NCBI RefSeq assembly: GCF_002149965.1
Contig: NZ_MSQB01000010.1
Coordinates: 1-64,000, forward strand
Length of the DNA stretch: 64,000 nt
Source: Novosphingobium panipatense
GTDB taxonomy: Bacteria; Pseudomonadota; Alphaproteobacteria; Sphingomonadales; Sphingomonadaceae
Reading direction: 5' to 3'
The translations under genes were made by a program, and so were the position numbers. The notes below the pieces were generated by a model, which saw nothing but the letters and a program-made list of their open reading frames with translations, was not told the origin of the DNA and did no database searches. This document shows, one piece after another, positions 32,885 to 42,190 of this stretch (position 1 is its first letter; every line of letters starts with the position of its first letter).

Positions 32885-35872
32885 CTACTCTTCTCCAAAG
32901 GCACGTTTGCGCTGGGCCACGCCCTGGCTCGCGCGCCTCTGCTCCCATGCCATGGATTGCTCAAGCTCCCGGCTGCGGCTTACAGCATAGGCTTTGACGC
33001 GGGGGCGCGGGTCGTCCTTCCATCGGTCGATCCGCTGCTTGCGCTCGGCATAGGCCTGGACGTGCCCGAACTCGCCCGTCAGGACCCCAGTCGCCCCCAA
33101 CACCCGCGAAACATTTTCCAGCAGGTTGGCGCCAGGTTCCAGACGATCGACCACCTCCATACAGACAGGATAGATACCCTCATCGCCCTCATAGGTCGTA
33201 AGCGTTTTGAGGATGAACTCCAGATCGGTGTTGCTGCCCTCGCGAGCGATCTCGATCAGCTTTTCCGATACGGCCGCTGACAGTTCGGGGAAGGCGTGCC
33301 TGAACAGGCGCCCGCCGCAGTACTCGTGCCAGTCAGAGTTTTCCGCATGCCAGTCGCGGATCGCGGGGATCAACAGGTCCACATGGGGAGAAAGGACTTC
33401 GGGCAGGTCGTGGGCGTCGAACGGAACAGCGTCGAAGCGCCGTCGGTTCGTCTGCCTCCCGTGCCGAATTCGTGTGCCGAAGAAATCGATCACCTGGTCC
33501 GGAAAGTTCGGCGCGATGGCTGCCAGAAGGCGAACGTCCCGATGACCCACGCCCTCGATTGAAACGAACGAGGCGAGAAAGCGCTCTGCCTCGCCCGCGC
33601 TCAGCGCTTGAACAATCTTGGCATTTCCCGGCGTCCAGAACTGCTTGATCCAGGACGGCTTAGTCCGCGCGGTGAAGAAATCGACGGTCGGCATCAGCCC
33701 GCGCTCGATTAGAAGCTGATCGGCCTCGCGATCATACCAGACGGCGGCCGTCGTTGCCCCGGCGATGATCGACTGTTCATCTTCATCTGCGACAGCGCGC
33801 GCAACATAGGCCGCAAGCCGCTCGGGATCGGGCGCGGCCCGCAGCCGCAGATAGTCGCCAATCCCTGGTAACTGCGCGCCTGTCTCAAGCCAGGCGTCAA
33901 AGTGCCTATCGACCGCATCATTCCGACCCGCTTCGTCAAGCCCGACAAGAAGCTGGGCAAGAAAAGCCGTTCCGGTCGCCTCGATCCCATCAAGCATCAA
34001 AATGGCAACGTCCGGCTTCTCGCGTGCGAGCTTATGCATGCAGTTACGCAAGGGCGTCAGATGCCCGCCGTCCGATCCTACCGCTTCGATAAACCGGTAC
34101 AGGGTCGTCATCCAATCGGCCACAGCCGGCGGGGTAATCTCCTCGACGATCACGGCATAGCGCTCGGCGCGCCATGCATCGGTCGCCTGATAGTCGAAGT
34201 GGTCGCCATCCCAGGCTGCGGGACGCACCGTGTCATGGCCGATGAGGGTCTTATACAGAAAGAACTCAGCGTCTGCGTTCAACAGATCCCGCAGCGACAG
34301 CAATGCATCCACCGCAGCCTTCTGGGCTGCGACCAAGTCTGGCATTTCGGCCAGATCTGGTCGCAGCACGTGATAGCGATAATGGGTGTGGAGCGCATCG
34401 ACCTCGCACCAGCGCCGCAGCTCCAGGCCCCATGCTGCGGCTCGGGCAGTCATGATACTGCAGACCCGCGAGGTGTCGTCCAGAAGGATTTTCGCTAGAC
34501 CTGCATCGAAGTTGCCGTACGCTGGCGCCGCGCAGGCTTCTCGCAACCCACAGAGAATTTTCAATCGGTCCTTATCCTGGGTGCTCTCGTCAAGCCATTT
34601 TTCAAGCCAATCGATCACGCTGGTGCGCAGGTCGCGGACATGATCACTGGCAGGCACTACGCCCTGGTGAAAAATGACGGCGTCGGATTTCCAGCTTGTG
34701 CCCCCAAGATCGGGTGAGAGGACTTCCTTGAGCATCGCAACCAGTAACGGGCGGGATGCTTGCGTTTCGTCCGCCGTCAGGGAAGCGACGCCGTCCAGAA
34801 CGACCTGTTGCGCTGCCGCGCCGAACCTCTCCCAGATCGCGAGATCATGTTTTGTCAGCTTCTCGCCGAGCTCGATCCAGAGGTGGCGCTCCTCCTCGCT
34901 CCAAGCTCCCATGTACAGGCATATCAATGCCTGGAACGTCCGCTCTGCATCGCAATGGCGGTATGCGCTGATCAGGTCCTTGACCCGGCGGGCAACCTGA
35001 ATGCTCGTATTCCCGGGCAGCGCACCGAACGAAGTTTCAATGGGAACTACCGGGAAATCGCGCGAGCGTTCAACCGCTGTGATCAGTGCCTCGAACATCT
35101 CTAGGAAATGCGCTGCCGGATCGTCATAATGGGGCAGGACCAGGTCGGCATAGGTCTCGAGGGCATCTTCGAGAGCGTTGTTATCTTGAGGCGCGACGAT
35201 CGTTGCGGTCACAGCGTCGACGGCGCCATCCGCCTGAACCAGGCGCCGAAAATCACTGGCGATCTTGTCGAAGTCGTGGCCGGCGGGCACGAGGTGCGCT
35301 TGCATCACGCGGTTCATCCGTTCGCCAATATCGGCCATACGCGCGGCGCCGAGATGTTTGAGGTTGGGCTCCTTGTAAATTGTGTCATGCCCCATCTCCG
35401 CCCAGGCATGGTTGAGCAGCGTCTGGATCTGGATTTCAGCGCGCAGCCCCGCGAATGCGCGATATTCGGGCAGGGCCAGGCGTTCGGGCTTAAGACAGAC
35501 GAGGTAATTGGTACTGTCGAAGAGCTTGGTCTCTGTATCCGTGCCCGGCACGGGATGGTGGACGTTAACGTCGAGGACCTCGAAGTTTTCGTGCAGCGCC
35601 CCTGTATGGTTGAACGCCTCGACCTGCGAATTGGTCAGGAACACGACCCGACATCCGGCCAGATCCTTGAGCCTCTCGTCAATCGCATCGGCCGGGTCGA
35701 TGCCGCGGTTCTTGAGCTTCTTGGCGAGTGACCCCACCTCTTTCGCACGACCGGTAATGGTGTGAGCCATCAAGCCGTGTTGTATAAGCATGTGTTGAAG
35801 AATATTCTGGATTGCATCGACAAGCGCCAGATAGCGGGTACGACCGTCCTGCTGATATTCCTCGAAAGTCAT
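32885..35872 (-). CDS. RelA/SpoT-domain protein with very long C-terminal region (995 aa)
   Basis: Residues about 15-200 match the RelA/SpoT nucleotidyl-synthetase fold: GRAKEVGSLAKKLKNRG (41-57), LKDLAGCRVVFL (68-79), EIQIQTLLNHAWAEMGHD (146-163) and YK at 166-167. Several usual active-site residues differ: FDSTNY (118-123) stands where YRSIHY is expected (Tyr to Phe, His to Asn), and EIQIQT replaces ExQxRT. Residues 200-995 are helical, Trp/Asp/Glu-rich and unassigned, with no ACT, TGS or hydrolase domain, so it is not a housekeeping Rel. Toxic small alarmone synthetases and CapRel-type antiphage proteins combine such domains with sensor regions; that role is inferred. It stands alone between czc and the SOS mutasome. 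The ribosome site is weak. Confidence 0.82.
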   Translation of the reverse strand: MTFEEYQQDGRTRYLALVDAIQNILQHMLIQHGLMAHTITGRAKEVGSLAKKLKNRGIDPADAIDERLKDLAGCRVVFLTNSQVEAFNHTGALHENFEVLDVNVHHPVPGTDTETKLFDSTNYLVCLKPERLALPEYRAFAGLRAEIQIQTLLNHAWAEMGHDTIYKEPNLKHLGAARMADIGERMNRVMQAHLVPAGHDFDKIASDFRRLVQADGAVDAVTATIVAPQDNNALEDALETYADLVLPHYDDPAAHFLEMFEALITAVERSRDFPVVPIETSFGALPGNTSIQVARRVKDLISAYRHCDAERTFQALICLYMGAWSEEERHLWIELGEKLTKHDLAIWERFGAAAQQVVLDGVASLTADETQASRPLLVAMLKEVLSPDLGGTSWKSDAVIFHQGVVPASDHVRDLRTSVIDWLEKWLDESTQDKDRLKILCGLREACAAPAYGNFDAGLAKILLDDTSRVCSIMTARAAAWGLELRRWCEVDALHTHYRYHVLRPDLAEMPDLVAAQKAAVDALLSLRDLLNADAEFFLYKTLIGHDTVRPAAWDGDHFDYQATDAWRAERYAVIVEEITPPAVADWMTTLYRFIEAVGSDGGHLTPLRNCMHKLAREKPDVAILMLDGIEATGTAFLAQLLVGLDEAGRNDAVDRHFDAWLETGAQLPGIGDYLRLRAAPDPERLAAYVARAVADEDEQSIIAGATTAAVWYDREADQLLIERGLMPTVDFFTARTKPSWIKQFWTPGNAKIVQALSAGEAERFLASFVSIEGVGHRDVRLLAAIAPNFPDQVIDFFGTRIRHGRQTNRRRFDAVPFDAHDLPEVLSPHVDLLIPAIRDWHAENSDWHEYCGGRLFRHAFPELSAAVSEKLIEIAREGSNTDLEFILKTLTTYEGDEGIYPVCMEVVDRLEPGANLLENVSRVLGATGVLTGEFGHVQAYAERKQRIDRWKDDPRPRVKAYAVSRSRELEQSMAWEQRRASQGVAQRKRAFGEE

Positions 35873-36036
35873 GAAAACCCCAAATTCATTCGATCAGGCG
35901 TGCCCTGTGCGGTCCGCTCTGGACTATTAGCGATCTGTCGTTGCGCTGCCGAGTTCTAATCGCGCTTCCGCAGCAGAGCGCTGGACCTTCTCCTGTGGAT
36001 ATCAGACCCCCACCCGATTCAGCGCTTGCGACTCAT

Positions 36037-36051
36037 GTTCACACTATGTTC
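36037..36051. promoter_or_regulatory. LexA (SOS) box before the 36061 gene
   Basis: GTTC-ACACTAT-GTTC is a perfect alphaproteobacterial LexA site (GTTC-N7-GTTC). It lies ten bases before the ATG of the 126-aa gene and about 165 bases from the divergent RelA/SpoT-domain gene start, so it could act on either. Confidence 0.8.
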
Positions 36052-36060
36052 CATGGCGCG

Positions 36061-36441
36061 ATGGATGCCAATGACCCCGAGGAATTTTTGCCTGACGACA
36101 TCATCGTCCCGGAGGGGCGCGATCGTCTTGGCCTTGCCCACCAGATGCGTGTTGATATTTCGATTGCCATCTCCCTCGCGCCTGCCTGGCTGAGGAGAGC
36201 GCTTGCCGATCGCAACCCTATCAAGGCCCGCGGCGCGCGCGTCGAGATGGTCGAGCGCATAGCGGTCGCGCTCGAACGCCGGTTCTTGCTGACGTGGTGC
36301 GGATCGGCCGATCAGGACGGGAACGCCCGGCCACCCGAAGCTGGCGGGCCGCTTTTCGGTAACCCGGATCAAGCTGATCCGCTGGTCGCAAACCTTCCAA
36401 TCGCTGGAACCGAATCAATTGACTCCCGGAAAGCAGGATGA
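36061..36441 (+). CDS. Small SOS-linked hypothetical protein (126 aa)
   Basis: The likely start is ATG 36061 (MDANDPEEFLPDDIIVPEGR). A helical core follows (VDISIAISLAPAWLRRALAD, ERIAVALERRFLLTW) and a Pro/Gly-rich tail. No family was recognised and the ribosome site is poor. A perfect LexA box at 36037-36051 and a second one inside the gap to imuA suggest that it belongs to the SOS group. The opposite strand also has an open reading, but the plus-strand protein has a more natural composition. Treat as probable. Confidence 0.5.
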   Translation: MDANDPEEFLPDDIIVPEGRDRLGLAHQMRVDISIAISLAPAWLRRALADRNPIKARGARVEMVERIAVALERRFLLTWCGSADQDGNARPPEAGGPLFGNPDQADPLVANLPIAGTESIDSRKAG

Positions 36442-36456
36442 GAACATATAGCGAAC
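36442..36456. promoter_or_regulatory. LexA (SOS) box before imuA
   Basis: GAAC-ATATAGC-GAAC is a perfect LexA site (reverse of GTTC-N7-GTTC) 21 bases before the imuA start codon. It is the expected position for SOS control of the imuA-imuB-dnaE2 operon. Confidence 0.92.
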
Positions 36457-36477
36457 AAACGAGTCCCCGTCTTTGCT

Positions 36478-37239
36478 ATGTCGATCGCGTCCAAATCTGA
36501 AAGGCTTCAAGCCCTCATGGCTGAAATCCAGGCAATTTCGCCTGTGCTTCGGCCTGAGGCGGAGTATCTGCCTTTTGCGGTCGCAGCCTTGGACGAGCGG
36601 CTCGCCGGGGGAGGGCTCGCATCGGCAGCCTTGCACGAGTTCGCCGGTCAGACTGCCAGTATGGGAGATGATGCGGCTGCGAGCCTGTTCGCGGCCGGCA
36701 TAGCCTCGCGTGCTTCTACGGCGGATATCCTCTGGATCATGGCAAGCCCCGATCTTTTTGCGCCTGGCCTTGCCAGCGCGGGAATCGCTGCCGATCGCCT
36801 CATTCAGGTCGAGGCGGGCAAGGACGAGGATGCGCTTGCGGTAATGGAAGAGGCGCTCCGGCATGGTGCGCTTGCCGCAGTGGTATGCGAGGTTACGCGG
36901 GTTGGCATGACGGCGACGCGGCGCCTCCAGCTTGCGGCGGAGGAGGGTGGCACGACCGCTCTGCTCCTGCGGCGGTGGTGCAAGGCAAGCGATGATCCCC
37001 TGTCCACGCCGTCTTCGGCCGTCACGCGCTGGCGGATCGGCTGTGCGCCTTCTTCTCCGCTCCCGGTTGCGGGTGTCGGGCGACCGCGCTGGCAGGTTTC
37101 GCTCATGCGGCAGCGTGGCGGTGATCCTTTTACCTGGTTGCTGGAGGGGTGTGATGCGCAGGGTCGCGTCGCTGTACCTGCCGAGCCTCGCCGTCGACCG
37201 GCTCCGCCGCGAAGAGGCGAGGCGCGGCAGGCAGCCTGA
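36478..37239 (+). CDS. imuA: ImuA, RecA-like accessory of the SOS mutasome (253 aa)
   Basis: The protein has a RecA-like core: LDERLAGGGLASAALHEFAG near the start, ADILWIMASPDLFAPGLASAGI, then EDALAVMEEALRHGALAAVVCEV, the arrangement of ImuA/SulA-like proteins. ImuA interacts with RecA and helps the error-prone ImuB-DnaE2 pair act on damaged DNA. A canonical Walker A is not seen, as expected. The LexA box is 21 bases upstream. It overlaps imuB by 86 bases, so the two are translationally coupled. Secure from context and sequence. Confidence 0.9.
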   Translation: MSIASKSERLQALMAEIQAISPVLRPEAEYLPFAVAALDERLAGGGLASAALHEFAGQTASMGDDAAASLFAAGIASRASTADILWIMASPDLFAPGLASAGIAADRLIQVEAGKDEDALAVMEEALRHGALAAVVCEVTRVGMTATRRLQLAAEEGGTTALLLRRWCKASDDPLSTPSSAVTRWRIGCAPSSPLPVAGVGRPRWQVSLMRQRGGDPFTWLLEGCDAQGRVAVPAEPRRRPAPPRRGEARQAA

Positions 37240-38962
37240 ACGGAATTCCGGATCGCCATTGGCAGTCCCGCCGCTGGAAAGCGACGACGGGTCGTCCTGC
37301 TCCTGTCCGCGTGGGGGCGGGTGGAGGCCAGGTGCGCGTTGGGCGCAGTCGCAAGGTGCAGGCGCAGCGATGCAGATGCGCGCTCAGCAGATTGAAAGCC
37401 TCCCGGTCCATCAGCGTCCTAGCGCTCGCGAGCTTGGTCGGCGCTCAGAAGTTGCCGACAATCCGTTTCGCGCCATGTCCTCTCCTACAAAGGCCAAGCC
37501 GGTTGCCAGCGGGGTAGAGCAGATGTTCCCGCCAATGGTGACGACCATTGCTCAGAAGCAGCGGATGATCCTTGCGGCTGTGGATGATGCTGCAGCCGCT
37601 GCCGGTCTGCACCCTGGGATGGCGCTGACGCATGCCCGGGCCTTGATGCCGGATCTGGATGTTCGGGATGCAGATCCGAAAGGCGATCGAGCGCTCCTGC
37701 ACCGTTTGGCTTTGTTTGCCGTCCGACGCTGGACTCCGACGGCGCAGGTCGATGAACTGGATGGCTTGCTCATGGATATCAGCGGCGTGGCGCATCTGTT
37801 CGACGGAGAGCAGAGGATGGCGCGCCATATTCTTCGCTTTTGCCACCGAGCCGGCCTGTTTGGGCGGATCGCCATCGCCGATACGGTTGGTGCTGCCCAT
37901 GCCCTTGCCCGCTTTGGAAAGGAGCGGATCTCGATCTGCCGCACGCATGAGGAACTAACTGCTCTGGGTTCGATGCCGATAGCGGCCCTCAGACTCGACG
38001 AGCGTCAGCGGGATGGCGCGCAGCGGCTGGGCATCGAACGGATCGGCGATCTGGTCGCGATGCCTCGTGCGCCTCTGAGCCGGCGCTTGGGTGGTAGCTT
38101 GCTCCGCCGGCTGGACCAGGCAACCGGACGGCTTGCAGAGCCGCTCGTTCCGGTCGTCCCTTTCGAGATGCCGGACGTTGTAAGGCGCTTTGCTGAGCCA
38201 ATCGGCGCAGCCGAGACGATCGCCCGTGTCATCGCCGATCTGACGCAAGACCTTGCAAGACTCCTGCTGTCGCGAGGGCTCGGTGTCAGGATTCTGCGTC
38301 TCGTCTGTGAGCGGGTCGATCGCGCGGAACAGGCAGTGGTTGTCGGAACGGCGCGAGGTACGCGTGACATTGCCCATATGCTCCGCCTTTTGACGATGAA
38401 GATCGAGACGATCGACCCGGGCTTCGGCATCGACAGCATGCGGCTCATTGCCCTGCGATCCGAGCCGCTCGATCCGATTGCGCTGACAGCCGATTTTGGT
38501 GAGAATGCGCCTGCAGACCTCGCTTCGCTGGTCGATCAGATCGTCACGCGCCTGGGGCAAGCCGCGATTTATCGACCAACGGCACGTGAGAGCGATGTTC
38601 CTGAGCGTAGCATCGGGCGGGTCTTCCCGCTGGAGGTAGCCAATTGCTGGTCCACCTTGTGGCCGAGACCTGCCAGGATGCTGCGGAGGCCTGAACGCAT
38701 CGAAAATGTGCTGGCAGGGTTGCCCGATCACCCTCCCAAGCGATTCAAATGGCGCGGCGTCACCCATACGATCATCTGCGCCGATGGGCCTGAGCGTATC
38801 CGTGGGGAATGGTGGCGTCGACCCGCCGAAAGCCACGCCGTTCGAGATTATTTCCGGGTCGAGAACGAGCATGGCGAGCGGTTCTGGGTTTTCCGTCGAG
38901 GGGATGGCGAGCATGCCTGTTCGGGCGACCTTTCATGGCACATCCACGGGATCTTCGGATGA
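37154..38962 (+). CDS. imuB: ImuB, inactive Y-family polymerase of the mutasome (602 aa)
   Basis: The N-terminus [20 protein letters not shown] replaces the metal-binding DxDxFF of true Y-family polymerases, as in other ImuB proteins, so it should not polymerise. [40 protein letters not shown] and a C-terminal [20 protein letters not shown] are typical. Residues about 25-110 hold an unusually long Ser/Arg/Gly-rich insert before [20 protein letters not shown]. ImuB bridges the beta clamp, ImuA and DnaE2. GGAGGGG before ATG 37154 sets the start inside imuA. Its stop overlaps the dnaE2 start by four bases (ATGA). Confidence 0.92.
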   Translation: MRRVASLYLPSLAVDRLRREEARRGRQPERNSGSPLAVPPLESDDGSSCSCPRGGGWRPGARWAQSQGAGAAMQMRAQQIESLPVHQRPSARELGRRSEVADNPFRAMSSPTKAKPVASGVEQMFPPMVTTIAQKQRMILAAVDDAAAAAGLHPGMALTHARALMPDLDVRDADPKGDRALLHRLALFAVRRWTPTAQVDELDGLLMDISGVAHLFDGEQRMARHILRFCHRAGLFGRIAIADTVGAAHALARFGKERISICRTHEELTALGSMPIAALRLDERQRDGAQRLGIERIGDLVAMPRAPLSRRLGGSLLRRLDQATGRLAEPLVPVVPFEMPDVVRRFAEPIGAAETIARVIADLTQDLARLLLSRGLGVRILRLVCERVDRAEQAVVVGTARGTRDIAHMLRLLTMKIETIDPGFGIDSMRLIALRSEPLDPIALTADFGENAPADLASLVDQIVTRLGQAAIYRPTARESDVPERSIGRVFPLEVANCWSTLWPRPARMLRRPERIENVLAGLPDHPPKRFKWRGVTHTIICADGPERIRGEWWRRPAESHAVRDYFRVENEHGERFWVFRRGDGEHACSGDLSWHIHGIFG

Positions 38963-41900
38963 GTGCGTCGGGCTATGTCGAGCTGCAGGTCGCCACGCAT
39001 TTCTCTTTCCTGCGCGGCGTGTCGTCATGCGAGGAACTGTTTGGGCAGGCAGCTGCGCTGGGCCTGTCTGCTCTTGGCATCGTGGATCGCAACTCGGTCG
39101 CCGGACTGGTGCGTGCCTGGGAAGCATCAAAGGAAACAGGTGTCAGGCTTATTCCCGGTACGCGGGTCGATCTCGCATGCGGGACCAGCCTTCTGCTCTA
39201 TCCCACTGACCGTCTGGGCTGGACCCGGCTCTGCCGTCTACTGACTCTTGGGAAAGGCCGCGCTGGCAAGGGCCGCTGCGAGCTGCATTGGGATGATCTG
39301 CCACCATGGTCGGAAGGGCTGATCGCCATCCTTTTGCCTGATCTACCTGATGAGACCAATGCGGCCGCCCTGCAACGCCTTGTCTCGATCTTCGGCCAGC
39401 AAGGCTATCTGGGCCTGTCGCTAAGGCGGCGGCCGGATGATGCGCTGAGAATATACGAACTGGACGCACAGGGGCGGGAATTCGGCGTTCGGCGTGTCGC
39501 CCTTGGCGATGTCCTCTATCATAGCGTCGAGCGAGAGCTCTTGCAGGACGTCGTCACGGCGATCCGCCATCGAACGACCATCGACGCCATGGGTTTCAAG
39601 CGTGAGCGATACGCCGATCGACACCTAAAAACCGGCAGCGAAATGGAGCGGCGCTTCAGTCTTTATCCCGACGCCATTACCGCATCCCGTGATATCGCAG
39701 GCGCCTGCGCGTTCGATCTGGGCCAGCTTCAATATCAATATCCTCAGGAGGCAGTCGCAGGGGAAACCCCGCAGATGCTGCTCGAGCGGCTGACTGCGGC
39801 TGCGGCAGCCCGCATGTTCCCCCAAGGCGTGCCGAAGGCCTATTGCGATCAGCTGGCACACGAGCTCACGCTGATCGATCAGCTGAGCTATGCGCCCTAC
39901 TTCCTGACGGTAAACAGCATCGTTGCCGAGGCGCGCCGGCGGAAGATCCTTTGCCAGGGACGGGGCTCGGCAGCGAACAGCTGCGTTTGCTTCGTGCTTG
40001 GGATCACCTCGATTGATCCGATCAAGCATGAGCTGCTTTTCGAGCGGTTTGTTTCGGGCGAGCGCAAGGAGCCGCCCGATATCGATGTCGATTTTGAACA
40101 TGAGCGCCGTGAAGAGATCATTCAATGGATCTATGAAACCTACGGCCGGACCCGTGCCGCCCTGACGGCCGTGGTGACCCGATATCGGGCGCGCGGCGCA
40201 TTGCGCGATGTCGGCAAGGCATTGGGGCTTCCCGCCGACATGACAGGGGCGCTCTCGGGTTTGATCTGGGGCTGGTCTATCGAGGGTGTAAGCGACGAAC
40301 AGGCACGTGAACTTAATCTCGATACCAGCGATCCACGCCTTTCAATGACCCTCTCCCTGGCGCGCGAGCTTATTGGTGCGCCGCGGCACCTCTCACAGCA
40401 TCCCGGCGGCTTCGTCCTCACCTCCGACCGGCTGGACGAACTGGTCCCCATTGAGCCGGCCGCCATGGACGACCGCCAGGTGATAGAATGGGATAAGGAC
40501 GACATCGATGCGATGAAGTTCATGAAGGTCGACATTCTTGGACTGGGCATGCTGGGCTGCATGCGCCGGGCCTTTGCCTTGCTCGAGGAACATCGCGGAG
40601 TAGCGATGACAATGGCGTCGCCGACGCTCCAGCACGATGATCCGGCTGTCTTCGCGATGATCCAGCGTGCTGACACGCTGGGCGTTTTCCAGATCGAGAG
40701 CAGGGCGCAAATGTCGATGCTGCCGCGGATCAAGCCTGTGAAATTCTATGATCTGGTGATCGAAGTGGCGATTGTCCGGCCGGGACCGATCCAGGGCGAT
40801 ATGGTTCATCCCTATCTGCGTCGGCGCGAGGGGACGGAAAAGGCTGAGTATCCGCGTCCCGAACTTCGGGCCGTCCTGGAAAAGACGCTGGGCGTGCCCC
40901 TTTTTCAGGAGCAAGCGATGAAAGTCGCGATAGTCGGTGCGGGTTTCACACCGGCTGAGGCCGATCAACTGCGCCGGGCCATGGCTACTTTCAAATTCAC
41001 CGGCGGCGTCAGCCATTTTTACGACAAGCTCGTCGAAGGCATGGTGAGGAGGGGCTATCCGCGAGATTTCGCTGAACGCACTTTCAAGCAAATTGAGGGC
41101 TTTGGATCCTATGGCTTCCCAGAGAGCCATGCGGCAAGTTTTGCGAAGATCGCCTACGCCTCCAGTTGGATGAAATGCCATCATCCCGATGTCTTTTGCG
41201 CCGCACTCCTGAATGCGCAGCCGATGGGGTTCTATGCGCCGGCGCAGATTGTCCGTGACGCGCGCGCGCATGGCGTCGAAATCCGCCCGCCCTGCGTGAA
41301 CGCCAGTCGCTGGGACTGCACTCTCGAGCAGGGCAGGGGACGGTTTCTGGCGGTGCGGCTTGGATTGCGAATGGCCCGCGGTTTGTCCAACCTTCATGGT
41401 GCGATGATCGTGTCGGCCCGTGGCGAGGAGCCTTTCAAGAGCGTCGAAGCCGTATGGCGGCGGGCAGGCGTACCGCCGGTGGCGATAGAGCGGCTAGCGG
41501 AAGCAGACGCCTTTCATAGTCTCGCGCATGATCGTCGTCAGGCACTCTGGCAGGTCAAGGGTTTGGGTGATGCTCCACTCCCGTTGTTTGCGGCAGCCGA
41601 CGCACGTGAGGGTGCGATCAGCCCGGAAAGCCAGGAGCCTATGGTGACGCTCGAACCGCTCAGCGAGGGGCGCGAGGTGGTCGAGGACTACCGGACCATT
41701 CAACTTTCGCTAAGGGCGCACCCTGTCCAGTTCTTGCGCGAGGAGCTGCGCCGCCGCGGCGTCAAGGCTGCCGCCGATCTCGATCAGGTCAAGGATGGCC
41801 GGCATGTGGAAGTGGCAGGCATCATCCTGGTCCGTCAGAAGCCCGGCTCGGCAAAAGGCGTGCTTTTCATTACAATCGAGGATGAGACGGGGATCGCAAA

Positions 41901-42177
41901 CGGGATTTTATGGCCCGATCGCTTCGAAGCACAGCGCCGCACCGTCCTGTCTTCGGCAATGGTCGGCTTGCGCGGGCGTCTGCAGCGAGAAGGTATCGTC
42001 ACCCATATCATCATCGACAAAATCATCGATTACACGCCCATGCTCCGTTCGATCGGGAGTGGGTCACTGCCGCATCTGGCTGCACCCGCTGATGGCGCGA
42101 CGCGTGGCGGCGGACCGGATGCGCGCGATGGGCCGAAAGCGACAATGGTCAGAATAAAGTCGCGGGACTTTCATTGA
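38959..42177 (+). CDS. dnaE2: DnaE2 error-prone DNA polymerase III alpha (1072 aa)
   Basis: The N-terminal PHP domain ([37 protein letters not shown]) is followed by the PolC palm with [16 protein letters not shown] as the catalytic acidic motif, then [16 protein letters not shown] and a C-terminal OB fold. The length and the context after imuB separate it from the essential DnaE1. It carries out translesion synthesis and damage-induced mutation with ImuA and ImuB. The start overlaps the imuB stop as ATGA. On a mobile element it can raise the mutability of the recipient under stress. Assignment is secure. Confidence 0.95.
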   Translation: MSASGYVELQVATHFSFLRGVSSCEELFGQAAALGLSALGIVDRNSVAGLVRAWEASKETGVRLIPGTRVDLACGTSLLLYPTDRLGWTRLCRLLTLGKGRAGKGRCELHWDDLPPWSEGLIAILLPDLPDETNAAALQRLVSIFGQQGYLGLSLRRRPDDALRIYELDAQGREFGVRRVALGDVLYHSVERELLQDVVTAIRHRTTIDAMGFKRERYADRHLKTGSEMERRFSLYPDAITASRDIAGACAFDLGQLQYQYPQEAVAGETPQMLLERLTAAAAARMFPQGVPKAYCDQLAHELTLIDQLSYAPYFLTVNSIVAEARRRKILCQGRGSAANSCVCFVLGITSIDPIKHELLFERFVSGERKEPPDIDVDFEHERREEIIQWIYETYGRTRAALTAVVTRYRARGALRDVGKALGLPADMTGALSGLIWGWSIEGVSDEQARELNLDTSDPRLSMTLSLARELIGAPRHLSQHPGGFVLTSDRLDELVPIEPAAMDDRQVIEWDKDDIDAMKFMKVDILGLGMLGCMRRAFALLEEHRGVAMTMASPTLQHDDPAVFAMIQRADTLGVFQIESRAQMSMLPRIKPVKFYDLVIEVAIVRPGPIQGDMVHPYLRRREGTEKAEYPRPELRAVLEKTLGVPLFQEQAMKVAIVGAGFTPAEADQLRRAMATFKFTGGVSHFYDKLVEGMVRRGYPRDFAERTFKQIEGFGSYGFPESHAASFAKIAYASSWMKCHHPDVFCAALLNAQPMGFYAPAQIVRDARAHGVEIRPPCVNASRWDCTLEQGRGRFLAVRLGLRMARGLSNLHGAMIVSARGEEPFKSVEAVWRRAGVPPVAIERLAEADAFHSLAHDRRQALWQVKGLGDAPLPLFAAADAREGAISPESQEPMVTLEPLSEGREVVEDYRTIQLSLRAHPVQFLREELRRRGVKAAADLDQVKDGRHVEVAGIILVRQKPGSAKGVLFITIEDETGIANGILWPDRFEAQRRTVLSSAMVGLRGRLQREGIVTHIIIDKIIDYTPMLRSIGSGSLPHLAAPADGATRGGGPDARDGPKATMVRIKSRDFH

Positions 42178-42190
42178 CGTTGTCGCTGCA

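Noticed and set aside
36019..36372. 117-codon minus-strand gene opposite the SOS-linked gene
   Set aside because: Its composition is Arg-rich and motif-free, and its 3' end runs through the LexA box; the plus-strand reading from 36061 is the better choice.
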